Assembly (NCBI RefSeq): GCF_013201605.1
Contig: NZ_CP053848.1
Location: 806,001-870,000 of the forward strand
Length of the DNA stretch: 64,000 bases
Direction: 5' to 3'
Origin: Campylobacter ornithocola
GTDB lineage: Bacteria; Campylobacterota; Campylobacteria; Campylobacterales; Campylobacteraceae
Under the pieces are notes generated by a model. That model was not told the origin of the DNA. It was given only the letters and a program-made list of their open reading frames with translations, and did not search any database. This document shows, piece by piece, positions 36,473 to 45,119 of this stretch (its first letter is position 1; each line of letters begins with the position of its first letter). The position numbers were made by a program, and so were the translations under genes.

Positions 36473-37078
36473 ATGGAAAACTTTCTTTCTCGTTTTGAAA
36501 TAGAAAAACAAGATCTCAAACTTATACAAGAGCACTTACAAATAATAAACATTGAAAAAGACTTTAAGGTTAATGATAAATGTTTAGGATTTATAAAAAT
36601 TTTAAAAGGTGAGCTTAGAGCTTTTATTCTAACTCCAAATGCAAAAGAAATAACACTTTTTCACCTTAAAGAAAATGATGAATGCGTTATTTGCTCTGAG
36701 TGTAATATGGGTGGTATATCTTATGATGTTTTTATACAAAGTACCCAAAATACAAGTATAGCCATCATCCCCTCATCAATTTTTCAAATTTTAAAAGATA
36801 AATACCCAAAAATTAATAATTATGTTTTAAGTTTAATCACCAAGCGTTTTAATACCTTAATCAAAGTTTTAGAACAAGCTTTATTTATACCTTTATCTTC
36901 TAGAATTTGTGATTTTTTGAAAGAAAATGCTAGCAACAATACTTTAAAAATTACCCATGAAGCTTTAGCCAATCACTTAGGAAGCGCCAGAGAAGCCGTT
37001 TCAAGAATTTTAAAAGAATTAGAAAAAGAAGGTAAAATCAAACTTGAAAGATCTAAAATAATACTAATTTCTTTGTAA
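36473..37078 (+). CDS. Crp/Fnr-family regulator with CxxCxxC motif
   Basis: Transcription factor with an N-terminal cyclic-nucleotide-binding-fold domain (about 10-125) and a C-terminal Crp helix-turn-helix (about 158-195: THEALANHLGSAREAVSRIL). Three cysteines, C71, C74 and C77 in DECVICSECNMGG, lie where this Crp subgroup often has a CxxxxxC redox motif; C37 is the fourth. A redox, metal or sulfur-species sensor is inferred. No Shine-Dalgarno sequence is seen before the ATG. The DUF2892 gene downstream is a common partner of such regulators. Confidence 0.85.
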   Translation: MENFLSRFEIEKQDLKLIQEHLQIINIEKDFKVNDKCLGFIKILKGELRAFILTPNAKEITLFHLKENDECVICSECNMGGISYDVFIQSTQNTSIAIIPSSIFQILKDKYPKINNYVLSLITKRFNTLIKVLEQALFIPLSSRICDFLKENASNNTLKITHEALANHLGSAREAVSRILKELEKEGKIKLERSKIILISL

Positions 37079-37135
37079 CTTTATCACAGAAATACTTTTA
37101 AAATTTATTTATAATATCAACAAAAAGGAGAAATT

Positions 37136-37336
37136 ATGAGTAAATTAGAAAGAGTGCTAAGAATAGCTTTAGCTATAGTGGCATTTTCTTTAGGAGTTTA
37201 TTTTTCAACTTGGTGGGGATTATTGGGTTTAATTCCTTTATTAACAGGTATTTTAGCTGTTTGTCCTATAAGAGTACTTAGTGGAAAACAAGCTTGTCCA
37301 CTTGGGGTTTGCCCTATTTCTAAAAAGAAAAATTAG
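37136..37336 (+). CDS. DUF2892 (YgaP-like) small membrane protein
   Basis: 66 residues with two membrane helices (about 8-24 and 27-44) and a cysteine-containing C-terminus (C43, C54, C59 in [20 protein letters not shown]). DUF2892 domains occur alone or fused to rhodanese domains as in E. coli YgaP and are tied to sulfur or redox handling. Good AAAAGGAG ribosome site. It ends 4 nt inside the convergent msrA gene. Probably controlled by or co-regulated with the Crp/Fnr gene upstream. Confidence 0.85.
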   Translation: MSKLERVLRIALAIVAFSLGVYFSTWWGLLGLIPLLTGILAVCPIRVLSGKQACPLGVCPISKKKN

Positions 37337-37839
37337 GAATGATTTACTAGTTTTTCTAGCTTTGGCGCGATAATAAATCTACAATAAGCTTGGCTGGGAT
37401 TATTTTTAAAATATTTTTGATGATAATCCTCAGCTTTATAAAATTTTTCTAATTTTAAAACTTGCGTAACTATAGCTTTAGTGTAATATTTTTGTGCTTT
37501 TTGTAAAAAATCACTAATGATTTTTAACTCCTCATTAGTTTGATAAAAAATAACTGATCTATATTGCATCCCCTTATCAGCACCTTGTTTATCTAGGCTT
37601 GTTGGATCATGCATTTTGAGAAAAATTTCTAAGATTTTTTCTAATGAAATTTGTTTTTCATCATAAATTATCTTAGCTACTTCTATATTTCCATCGCCAT
37701 TTATCACGCTTTCATAACTTGGATTTGGCTTACCACCGCTATAACCTACTTCTGTATAAACTACGCCTTTAATTTCATCAAACACAGCTTGAGTACACCA
37801 AAAACAACCCGCACCTAAAATGATTTCTTTATTTGTCAT
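37333..37839 (-). CDS. msrA: peptide methionine-S-sulfoxide reductase MsrA
   Basis: Repairs S-epimers of oxidised methionine. The catalytic motif [12 protein letters not shown] places C12 as the nucleophile and C15 nearby; [13 protein letters not shown] and [12 protein letters not shown] (the latter near the C-terminus) are family signatures. 168 aa is normal. It overlaps hypA by 11 nt, so it is transcribed as the last gene of the hydrogenase-maturation run, an unusual partner for hyp genes. Confidence 0.94.
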   Translation of the reverse strand: MTNKEIILGAGCFWCTQAVFDEIKGVVYTEVGYSGGKPNPSYESVINGDGNIEVAKIIYDEKQISLEKILEIFLKMHDPTSLDKQGADKGMQYRSVIFYQTNEELKIISDFLQKAQKYYTKAIVTQVLKLEKFYKAEDYHQKYFKNNPSQAYCRFIIAPKLEKLVNHS

Positions 37840-38194
37840 TGTTTTCTAAATCCTCGTTTTCTTTTAAAACAAGTTGCATTAAATAAAGCTCTTCTCCATC
37901 TATGATTTTTAAATCTTTATCTTCGCATTTTGGACACCAAAAAACATTATTTTCAAGTACTCCGCTAAAATGGCATTTTTGACATTCTACCACTACCTCT
38001 TGAATATGCATAATAAATTTAGCATTCTTACATAAGGGACTATTTTCTTTAAAAGTTTCAAAACTTCTTTGTAAAAGCGGAGGTTCAACCCCGCTTAAAC
38101 GCCCTATTTTAACATGCACTTCTTCAACAACTTTTCCTTGAGCGTATTCTTCGCAAAGCTCTAGCAAAGATTCTGTAATACTTAACTCGTGCAT
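37829..38194 (-). CDS. hypA: hydrogenase/urease nickel chaperone HypA
   Basis: Delivers Ni to [NiFe]-hydrogenase with HypB. The nickel-binding N-terminus MHELS (His2) is present when the ATG at 38194 is used; this ATG overlaps the hypE stop (TAATG) and is better than a TTG six bases upstream. Zinc site: two CxxC pairs in [10 protein letters not shown] and FWCPKCED. 121 aa, family-typical. Confidence 0.95.
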   Translation of the reverse strand: MHELSITESLLELCEEYAQGKVVEEVHVKIGRLSGVEPPLLQRSFETFKENSPLCKNAKFIMHIQEVVVECQKCHFSGVLENNVFWCPKCEDKDLKIIDGEELYLMQLVLKENEDLENNDK

Positions 38195-39165
38195 TAGCAA
38201 ATTCTTGGTAAAAGTTCGCCTTTTGGGGCTTCTAAAATACGTTTTGCTCCATAAGCATTTTCTAAAACCACTCTTGCTTTTTTATTAGCTGTGATTTCAC
38301 CTATAATGGCTGCATTAGCATTAAATTGTTTTAAAATTTCTAATGCTTTTTGCTCATCTTTTTTATCTACACATAAAATGAAAGTTCCTTCATTTGCAAG
38401 TTCATAAGGCTCATATCCAAAAAGCTCACAAACCCCTAAAACTTCATCACAAACTGGGATTTTTTCTTCATATATTAAAAGCTCTAAATTACTTAATTTA
38501 GCCCATTCATTTAAAACCGCACTAAGCCCACCACGCGTAGCATCACGCATTGCTTTTATAGAAATATCTGCGTTTAAAAGTGCTAAAACTTCATCTTTTA
38601 AGCTTTTACAATCACTTTTTATATTTGCCTCTAAATTATTTCTTTCAACCAAAACCGCACAACCATGAGCTCCAATATCTCTTGAAACTAATATACTACA
38701 ACCACTTTTTATATTTTTAGTGTTGATTTTTTGTATGCTTTTTCCTATGCATGAAGTATTAATATATATCTCATCACCTTTATTTTTAGGAACAACTTTA
38801 GTATCCCCACAAACTAGCTTTACTCCTGCTTTATTGCATTCTTCTTTTATGGATTTTAGTATGATTTTTAACTTTTCTATTTCAAAACCTTCTTCTAAAA
38901 TCAAAGCTAGTGATAAATATAGTGGTTTTGCCCCCACCATTAATACATCATTCACACTTCCACAAACTGCTAATTTTCCTATATTTACATCCTTTAAAAA
39001 GATGGGGTTTAACACAAAAGAATCTGTACTAAAAGCCAAATCATCTAAAATAGCAGCATCATTTGCCTCTTTTAAAACATTATTTTCAAAAATAGAAAAA
39101 ATTTCATTTATTAAAGCATTCATTTCTTCGCCACCGCCACCATGGGCTAAAGTAATTTGCTTCAT
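38194..39165 (-). CDS. hypE: hydrogenase maturation protein HypE
   Basis: Dehydrates the carbamoyl group received from HypF to a thiocyanate, source of the Fe-bound cyanides of [NiFe]-hydrogenase. The acceptor is the C-terminal cysteine in ELLPRIC. HGGGGEEM at residues 8-15 and FSTDSFVLNPIF plus CGSVNDVLMVGAKP form the PurM-type ATP site. 323 aa. Lies 3 nt after hypD and overlaps hypA by 1 nt. Confidence 0.96.
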   Translation of the reverse strand: MKQITLAHGGGGEEMNALINEIFSIFENNVLKEANDAAILDDLAFSTDSFVLNPIFLKDVNIGKLAVCGSVNDVLMVGAKPLYLSLALILEEGFEIEKLKIILKSIKEECNKAGVKLVCGDTKVVPKNKGDEIYINTSCIGKSIQKINTKNIKSGCSILVSRDIGAHGCAVLVERNNLEANIKSDCKSLKDEVLALLNADISIKAMRDATRGGLSAVLNEWAKLSNLELLIYEEKIPVCDEVLGVCELFGYEPYELANEGTFILCVDKKDEQKALEILKQFNANAAIIGEITANKKARVVLENAYGAKRILEAPKGELLPRIC

Positions 39166-39168
39166 TTT

Positions 39169-40260
39169 TTATGCCTTATCTTGATAGTATTTATAATAAG
39201 CTGCACAAGCTCCTTCACTAGAAACCATACAGCTACCTATAGGATTTTTTGGAGTGCAAGCTTTTGCAAATACCTTGCAATCATAAGGCTTAGCCAAACC
39301 TCTTAAAATTTGACCACAAATACAAGCCTTGCTTTCATCTTTACTTTGCACCTTGCAATCAAATACCTTACTAGCATCTAAGTGTGTAAATTCATCTTTT
39401 AAACAAAGTCCACCATTTGCAATCACTCCAAGTCCTCTAAATTCAAAATCACAAGGTTTAAAGTATTTTTCTACTAAAGCTTTAGCTTTTAAATTTCCTT
39501 CTTTGCTAACTACTCTATGGTATTCATTATAAACTTCAAAGGTATTTGCATTTATTTGCTCTATTATGTTTAACACACTAAGCATTATATCAACCGGTTC
39601 AAAACCACTTACTGCTATAGGAGTTTTGTATTTTTTAGCGATAGGCTCATAAATACTTGATCCTGTGATAACACTTACATGAGAAGGTCCTAAAAATGCA
39701 TCGATTCTTACATTTTTATCTTGCATGATAGCTTCTACTGCAGGTGGAACTAACACATGATTGATATGAAAAAATAAATTTTTTAAATTTAAAGCTATGC
39801 TTTTTTCTATAATCACCCCACTCATAGGTGTAGTTGTCTCAAAACCTATAGCAAAAAAGATTATATTTTTTTCAGGGTTTTTTAAAGCTATGTCTATCAC
39901 ATCTAAAGGAGTATAAAGTGCTCTAACATCAGCTCCTTTAGCCCTAAGATCAATCAAACTTTCATAACTTCCTGGGACTTTAAGCATATCGCCTAATACA
40001 CAAAAAATAGTATTTGGCATACTTGCAAGTTTTAAAGCTATATCGATACGTTCTCTTGGCATAACACATACAGGACAACCTGGACCATGTATAAAATTAA
40101 TCTCTTTTGGCAATAAATCAGGCAAACCAAATTTCATAATGCTATGCGTGTGCCCACCGCAAATTTCCATGATATTAATAGGCTTAGTAATTTTAGAAGC
40201 AATAAGTTCTTTTAGGATTAAAATTCTTTCTTTATCTCTAAAATCATTAATTAAATCCAT
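39169..40260 (-). CDS. hypD: hydrogenase maturation protein HypD
   Basis: [4Fe-4S] scaffold that with HypC assembles Fe(CN)2CO. ICGGHTHSIMKFG and the HGPGCPVCVMPRERID segment carry the catalytic cysteines; the C-terminal cysteines (CKVQ...CICGQILRG...CKVF...CTPKNPIGSC) ligate the cluster. 363 aa is standard. Overlaps hypC by 14 nt and precedes hypE by 3 nt. Confidence 0.96.
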   Translation of the reverse strand: MDLINDFRDKERILILKELIASKITKPINIMEICGGHTHSIMKFGLPDLLPKEINFIHGPGCPVCVMPRERIDIALKLASMPNTIFCVLGDMLKVPGSYESLIDLRAKGADVRALYTPLDVIDIALKNPEKNIIFFAIGFETTTPMSGVIIEKSIALNLKNLFFHINHVLVPPAVEAIMQDKNVRIDAFLGPSHVSVITGSSIYEPIAKKYKTPIAVSGFEPVDIMLSVLNIIEQINANTFEVYNEYHRVVSKEGNLKAKALVEKYFKPCDFEFRGLGVIANGGLCLKDEFTHLDASKVFDCKVQSKDESKACICGQILRGLAKPYDCKVFAKACTPKNPIGSCMVSSEGACAAYYKYYQDKA

Positions 40261-40528
40261 TTTTTAGCCCCATATCGCCTTCATTTTCATCAATTTGCCC
40301 ATTTTGCATTTTCTCTGCTATATCGGTATAAATTTTCAAACTCTCTTGTGCAGCTTGAGTGTCGATTTTTTCCATAGCAAAACCCACATGTATAAGCACA
40401 TAATCGCCTACTTTTAAAGGTTCGCTTATCAAGTCTAAACTCACTCTTCTTTTAACCCCTAAAGTTTCTACTATAGCTGAATTTAGCTCATCAATTTCTA
40501 AAATTTTAGAAGGTATAGAAAGACACAT
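40247..40528 (-). CDS. hypC: hydrogenase maturation chaperone HypC
   Basis: Small chaperone that carries the Fe(CN)2CO unit with HypD and binds the large-subunit precursor. The essential Cys2 is in MCLSIPSKI. GDYVLIHVGFAMEKID is the OB-fold signature. 93 aa. One-base overlap with the hypB stop and 14-nt overlap with hypD. Confidence 0.95.
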   Translation of the reverse strand: MCLSIPSKILEIDELNSAIVETLGVKRRVSLDLISEPLKVGDYVLIHVGFAMEKIDTQAAQESLKIYTDIAEKMQNGQIDENEGDMGLKNGFN

Positions 40529-41262
40529 TAATTAAGCTCCTTTTTCATTTTTAGATAATTTATCCAAAGATCAAACCCTGTTTTTGTCTTACTATCTAAA
40601 ATCATGATATCTATTTTAGGATTTAATCTTTTAGCTGCCATAGAAGCTGCTTTAAAATCAAAGTCAAAATGCTGAGCTAAATCAGCTTTAGTAATGACTA
40701 GCAAATCAGCCTTTCTAAACATCACTGGGTATTTTTCTACTTTATCACTGCCTTCTGTTACTGAAAGTAAAACTACATTTAAATGCTCACCCAAATCATA
40801 ACTTGCAGGGCATACTAAATTTCCCACATTTTCAACAAAAACTATATCAAGCTCGCTAAGTTTAAAATGATGCAAAGCTTCATGCACCATAAAAGCATCT
40901 AAATGGCAAGTTTGCCCTGTGGTGATTTGATGAGCTAAGCCTCCTGCTTTGATAATGCGATTTGCGTCATTATTAGTTTCTAAATCTCCCTCAACCACAG
41001 CTATTTTTAAATCATCTTTTAAAGTTTTTATAGTTTCTTCTAAAAGTGTTGTTTTACCACTTCCTGGAGAACTCATTAGATTAATACAAAGAGTATTATA
41101 CTCATTAAAATGTTCTCTATTATGAGCTGCTTGATGATCGTTTTTTGATAAAATTTTACTAATAACATTAATAGTTTTTTCATCTTTTAAGGCTGGATTT
41201 TCATGATGGTGATCATGATGATGTTCATGTCCGTTGATAGAACAACCGCAATCTTTACACAT
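40528..41262 (-). CDS. hypB: hydrogenase nickel GTPase HypB
   Basis: GTPase controlling nickel insertion. N-terminal high-affinity Ni site CxxCGC (MCKDCGCS, C2/C5/C7) followed by a His-rich stretch HEHHHDHHHE (13-22) that can store Ni. G1 SSPGSGKTTL, then EGDLETNNDANRI, and NKxD-type VITKADLAQ. 244 aa. First gene after a 63-base gap carrying a TATACAAT -10-like box on the minus strand. Confidence 0.96.
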   Translation of the reverse strand: MCKDCGCSINGHEHHHDHHHENPALKDEKTINVISKILSKNDHQAAHNREHFNEYNTLCINLMSSPGSGKTTLLEETIKTLKDDLKIAVVEGDLETNNDANRIIKAGGLAHQITTGQTCHLDAFMVHEALHHFKLSELDIVFVENVGNLVCPASYDLGEHLNVVLLSVTEGSDKVEKYPVMFRKADLLVITKADLAQHFDFDFKAASMAAKRLNPKIDIMILDSKTKTGFDLWINYLKMKKELN

Positions 41263-41325
41263 AATCTTTCCTTTATATTTTTATTTTATTGTATATAAAA
41301 AAGCATTAAAAAAATATGAGTTTTA

Positions 41326-43524
41326 TTAAGTTTTTAAAGATAAATAATGTACAAGTTGCCCAAGAGCGATAGAACTATCATTACAAGGATATTGTAAAGA
41401 AGTTTTATAAGAAAATTTTCTTCGATCTAAGATTTCAAGTAAGGTTTTATTTTGAAATACTCCACCACACAAAAGTACTTCTTCTGTGAAATTTTTTGAA
41501 TATTCTATAATTAAATTTGCAATGGCATTAAGTAAGCCTGTACTAATTTTAACTTTATCTTTATCTTTTAAAGCTTGCAAAAAGGCATTTTTAAAGCAAA
41601 TTTCTTTTTCTTTAATATCAAATTTATAACTATAATCAAGATTTTTATTATAATATTTTTCCATTAAAAGTCCAATTTGTGCTTCATAATCAAGCTTTTG
41701 TATATCAAAAGCAATAGTGCCAAAAGCATCGATGATCCTACCAAGAGAACTAGTATGTAAAGAGCTTTGTGAGTAAATTTTTTTAAGATTGTTTAATTTT
41801 ACTTGAGAAAATTTATTTAAAAACTCGCTAGCTTCACTTTCTAAATTAAAATCAAAAATCAAAGCTAAGGCTAAATTTGCAATATTTTCAATATCTGCAT
41901 TAATCAGTTTGAAATTTTTAAAATGATTTAATCTATCATAATTTTTTAAATTTGCTCTAAAAATTTCTCCACCCCAAATTTTTCCATCATCTCCATAGCC
42001 TGTACCATCAAAAACAAAGGCTAAGACATCATTTTTGTAAATTTTATATTCAAACAAACAAGCACACAAATGCGCATAATGATGTTGCACTCGAAAATTT
42101 TTATAATCTTTAAATTCTTTTACATAATTAAATTGCGGATGTTTGTCACTTAAAATTTGATCAAAATTTACTTTATAAGAGTTTTTAAAGAAAGTTAAAA
42201 TTTTAAAAAATCTATCTTGTATATCTAAACTTTTCATATCGCCTATATAAGGAGAAATAAAAATTTGATTTTTAAAAAAACATGCAAATTCATTTTTTAA
42301 TTCACTTCCTAGAGCGAGAATATTTTCTTTTGTATTAAAAATATCTGCTGTGTTAATATAAAGTGGGTTAAGACCTCTTGAGGTTCTTAAAAACATTACT
42401 TTCTCGTTAATAACTTGAGCAATACTATCATCACTTGAATTGTGTATTGCTCTATCATAATCAAGATAAAAATCAAACACATTGCTAAGTTGTTCTAAAA
42501 GTTTTGTTTCCTCATAAATAATGCTTTGTGAGCTTAAATTAGCGCTTGTTGCAATAATTGGTTTTTTAAAATATTCAAAAAGCATTAAATGCGTCCCCAT
42601 ATAAGCTAACATTATGCCTATTTTATTAGTATCTGGTGCTAAACTTTTATGGATATTTTTGCTATTTAAAATAACTATGGGTTTTAAATTTGAAGTTAAA
42701 AGTTTTGTCTCAGCTTCATTGATAAAAGCTAATTCTTGAGCCATTTTAAGGTCTTTTACCATAATAGCAAAAGGCTTTTTAGGGCGATTTTTGCGTTTTC
42801 TAAGTTCTTTTATAGCATTTTCATTTGTGCTATCACAAATTAAATGAAACCCACCCATACCTTTAAAAGCTATGATTTTACCTTCTTCTAAAAGCTTTGC
42901 AAGCAAGATAAAAGCTTTTTCATCTTTAGCTAAAATATTTTGATTTTTATCTTTTAAAAAGATAGTAATTTTACATTTTGGGCATGAGAGTGGTTGAGCA
43001 TGAAAGCGACGATTAACTGGATCTTCATACTCGCTTTGACAAAAAGAACACATTTTAAACTCATCCATAGTTGTATTAGCTCTATCATATGGAAGTTTTT
43101 TTATAATGGAAAATCTTGGCCCACAATTAGTACAAGTGATAAAAGGATATCTAAAACGAGGATTTTTTTCATCGTAAAATTCATTATAACAATCCTCACA
43201 AAGAGCAAAATCACTCAAGATAGGACTAAATTTTTCACTATCTTGTGAAGTACTTATATTAAATTCATTATAAGTTTTTTGAAGTTTTTTACAAGAAAAG
43301 CTAAAATCATCTATCCTAGCTAAAGGCGGTAAATTAGCAAGAAGTTTTTCTTTGAAAGAATTTAATTTTTTATCATCACACTCAAGTATTATAACAACAC
43401 CTAAGCCATCATTATAAACTTCACCTTTTAAATTAAGCTCTTTAGCTATATTAAAAACAAAAGGACGAAAACCAACGCCTTGTACTAATCCTTTAATGTG
43501 AATTTCATATCCAAAGCGGGACAT
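41326..43524 (-). CDS. hypF: carbamoyltransferase HypF
   Basis: Makes the thiocarbamate on HypE from carbamoyl phosphate. Domains in order: acylphosphatase (about 7-95, VQGVGFRPFVF), two zinc fingers (CEDCYNEF/CTNCGPRFS and CSFCQSEY/CPKC, about 110-190), YrdC-like (about 200-390, KGMGGFHLICD) and Kae1-like (about 400-732, HHYAHLCACLFE, FDGTGYGDDG, LLCGGVFQNKTL). The ATG at 43524 lies in the 3' end of hydE (20-nt overlap) and is preferred to a GTG one codon upstream. 732 aa. Confidence 0.95.
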   Translation of the reverse strand: MSRFGYEIHIKGLVQGVGFRPFVFNIAKELNLKGEVYNDGLGVVIILECDDKKLNSFKEKLLANLPPLARIDDFSFSCKKLQKTYNEFNISTSQDSEKFSPILSDFALCEDCYNEFYDEKNPRFRYPFITCTNCGPRFSIIKKLPYDRANTTMDEFKMCSFCQSEYEDPVNRRFHAQPLSCPKCKITIFLKDKNQNILAKDEKAFILLAKLLEEGKIIAFKGMGGFHLICDSTNENAIKELRKRKNRPKKPFAIMVKDLKMAQELAFINEAETKLLTSNLKPIVILNSKNIHKSLAPDTNKIGIMLAYMGTHLMLFEYFKKPIIATSANLSSQSIIYEETKLLEQLSNVFDFYLDYDRAIHNSSDDSIAQVINEKVMFLRTSRGLNPLYINTADIFNTKENILALGSELKNEFACFFKNQIFISPYIGDMKSLDIQDRFFKILTFFKNSYKVNFDQILSDKHPQFNYVKEFKDYKNFRVQHHYAHLCACLFEYKIYKNDVLAFVFDGTGYGDDGKIWGGEIFRANLKNYDRLNHFKNFKLINADIENIANLALALIFDFNLESEASEFLNKFSQVKLNNLKKIYSQSSLHTSSLGRIIDAFGTIAFDIQKLDYEAQIGLLMEKYYNKNLDYSYKFDIKEKEICFKNAFLQALKDKDKVKISTGLLNAIANLIIEYSKNFTEEVLLCGGVFQNKTLLEILDRRKFSYKTSLQYPCNDSSIALGQLVHYLSLKT

Positions 43525-45046
43525 CACTTAACTTAAAAAATGGTATATGTTTAAATACATTTTTACTAAGGCTTTTATGCTCAAACAAGCTTCCGCTAAG
43601 TACAGCACAATCAACTTGATCTTTAGCTTTTAAATCATCAAATAAATCCCTTAGAAAATACACTAAGCTTTCAACTACACCCAAAGCTATGATTTGATTT
43701 TCTACTCCAGCAAGTTTAAAGCTCATCACGCTTCTTAAAGTTTTAGTATAATCAAATTCTTTTTGTTCATTAAGCTTAAAATCTATCCTAACACCTTTTG
43801 CCATTTTACTCTCATCTGCTAAAGCCAAAAGTGCTAATGCAGCCTTTTGTACATCTTCATCAAGTTCTAAAATCATTCCTGCCATACCAAAAAGATTAAA
43901 AAAATTATTATTTATATTAAGATCTTTTTGCACTAAAACAAATTCTTTTTCATAATTAGCTAATAGTCTTTTAGCCACATCATCTTGGCCTATAGCTTCA
44001 TAAAACTCATCAAAACTTTTTGGCAAGTAAAGTTTTAAAAGATTTAGTTCTTTGTCAAGTAAGATAACATCATCATATTTTTTACTAAGTTCTAAAAGTA
44101 AAGGCTTTTTGTCCTTAAAATCAGACAATATACAAGAAATTCTTGCAAAATTCTTATCTTCTTTTTGAAAAATCAAATTTTTAAACTCAGGTAAGATATA
44201 ATCATAACCCCTACAAACTATTAGCTCATTTTCTATTAAAGCCACTTCAAAATCATCTTCAAAATGCTCTATCTTTTTAAAATTTAAAAACTTAATTCCT
44301 TCTTTTTCAAGCTCGAAACACAAGGCAAATAAAAAAAGATTATCATAAATTTTAATTTTAAAATATTCTTGACTTGGTTGATGATTTTGTCTAAAAATAG
44401 CATTAAATTTAAGTTTCATTAGAGGTTTTTCAACCCCTGCTAAGATTTTAAATTGCTCGTTATTGCATGAAAAAAATGCATTGATATGTTTTGGATCACT
44501 TGGCATTAAAAAATCGTCTAATTTTTCGTTAAAAATTTCAAAAGCATATATTCCTTTTGTATTTTTAAAATGTATTTTTTCTTTATTTTTTAATTTTTCT
44601 AAGGTTTTTTTTAAATTATCGCAGAAATTTTCTTTAGTGATTTTTATAAATTCATCTTTTATTTTAAACTCTTCTTCTACAAAAACACCCCATTCATTTT
44701 CTAAAAGCTCGCCATTAGTATAAGCATTTGCATTAAGTCTTGTTAAAAAGCTTCTTTTGGTAAAGTTTTTTTCTTTTTTTATAGGTGTAAAATCTTCTTC
44801 TATAACTTTTAAGTCAAATTTATTTAAAAAAACACTATGGCTGATATTTTCTAAATTAGCACAAAATGCTTGAATTTCATCTTTTTCACCTTTAACCTTA
44901 ATAATGATTTTTTCATCTTTTTGCTCATAATCATATATATAATCTTTAGCATAATAACTCAACAAATACTCAAAAATATCATTTTTAGATTTATAATCAA
45001 AAGTAATTTCTAAAAGCAAGTTTAAAACCTTAAAATTAAATTTCAA
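43505..45046 (-). CDS. hydE: HydE-like hydrogenase maturation protein
   Basis: 513-residue protein matching the size and place of epsilonproteobacterial HydE, a protein needed for hydrogenase activity in Helicobacter and Wolinella (family call from memory and context). No signal peptide or membrane helix. The last quarter (LFGMAGMILELD, then VDCAVLSGSLFEHKSL) resembles the Kae1-like end of HypF, whose gene follows directly (LLCGGVFQNKTL), so HydE may be a diverged HypF relative without the zinc fingers. Biochemical role unknown. Confidence 0.7.
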   Translation of the reverse strand: MKFNFKVLNLLLEITFDYKSKNDIFEYLLSYYAKDYIYDYEQKDEKIIIKVKGEKDEIQAFCANLENISHSVFLNKFDLKVIEEDFTPIKKEKNFTKRSFLTRLNANAYTNGELLENEWGVFVEEEFKIKDEFIKITKENFCDNLKKTLEKLKNKEKIHFKNTKGIYAFEIFNEKLDDFLMPSDPKHINAFFSCNNEQFKILAGVEKPLMKLKFNAIFRQNHQPSQEYFKIKIYDNLFLFALCFELEKEGIKFLNFKKIEHFEDDFEVALIENELIVCRGYDYILPEFKNLIFQKEDKNFARISCILSDFKDKKPLLLELSKKYDDVILLDKELNLLKLYLPKSFDEFYEAIGQDDVAKRLLANYEKEFVLVQKDLNINNNFFNLFGMAGMILELDEDVQKAALALLALADESKMAKGVRIDFKLNEQKEFDYTKTLRSVMSFKLAGVENQIIALGVVESLVYFLRDLFDDLKAKDQVDCAVLSGSLFEHKSLSKNVFKHIPFFKLSDVPLWI

Positions 45047-45081
45047 AAGTATAAATATAGCAATTTTAATTCTAAGGAAAG

Positions 45082-45114
45082 CTTAAAAAAGCTATCTAAA
45101 ATCTAGATAGCTTT
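45082..45114 (-). terminator. Rho-independent terminator of the pepE-like gene
   Basis: An 11-bp perfect stem (AAAGCTATCTA / TAGATAGCTTT), 5-base loop, then TTTTTT on the minus strand, 5 bases after the stop of the pepE-like gene. It separates that gene from hydE-hypF downstream, so the hyd/hyp genes need their own promoter in the 45047-45081 gap. Confidence 0.85.
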
Positions 45115-45119
45115 GTATT

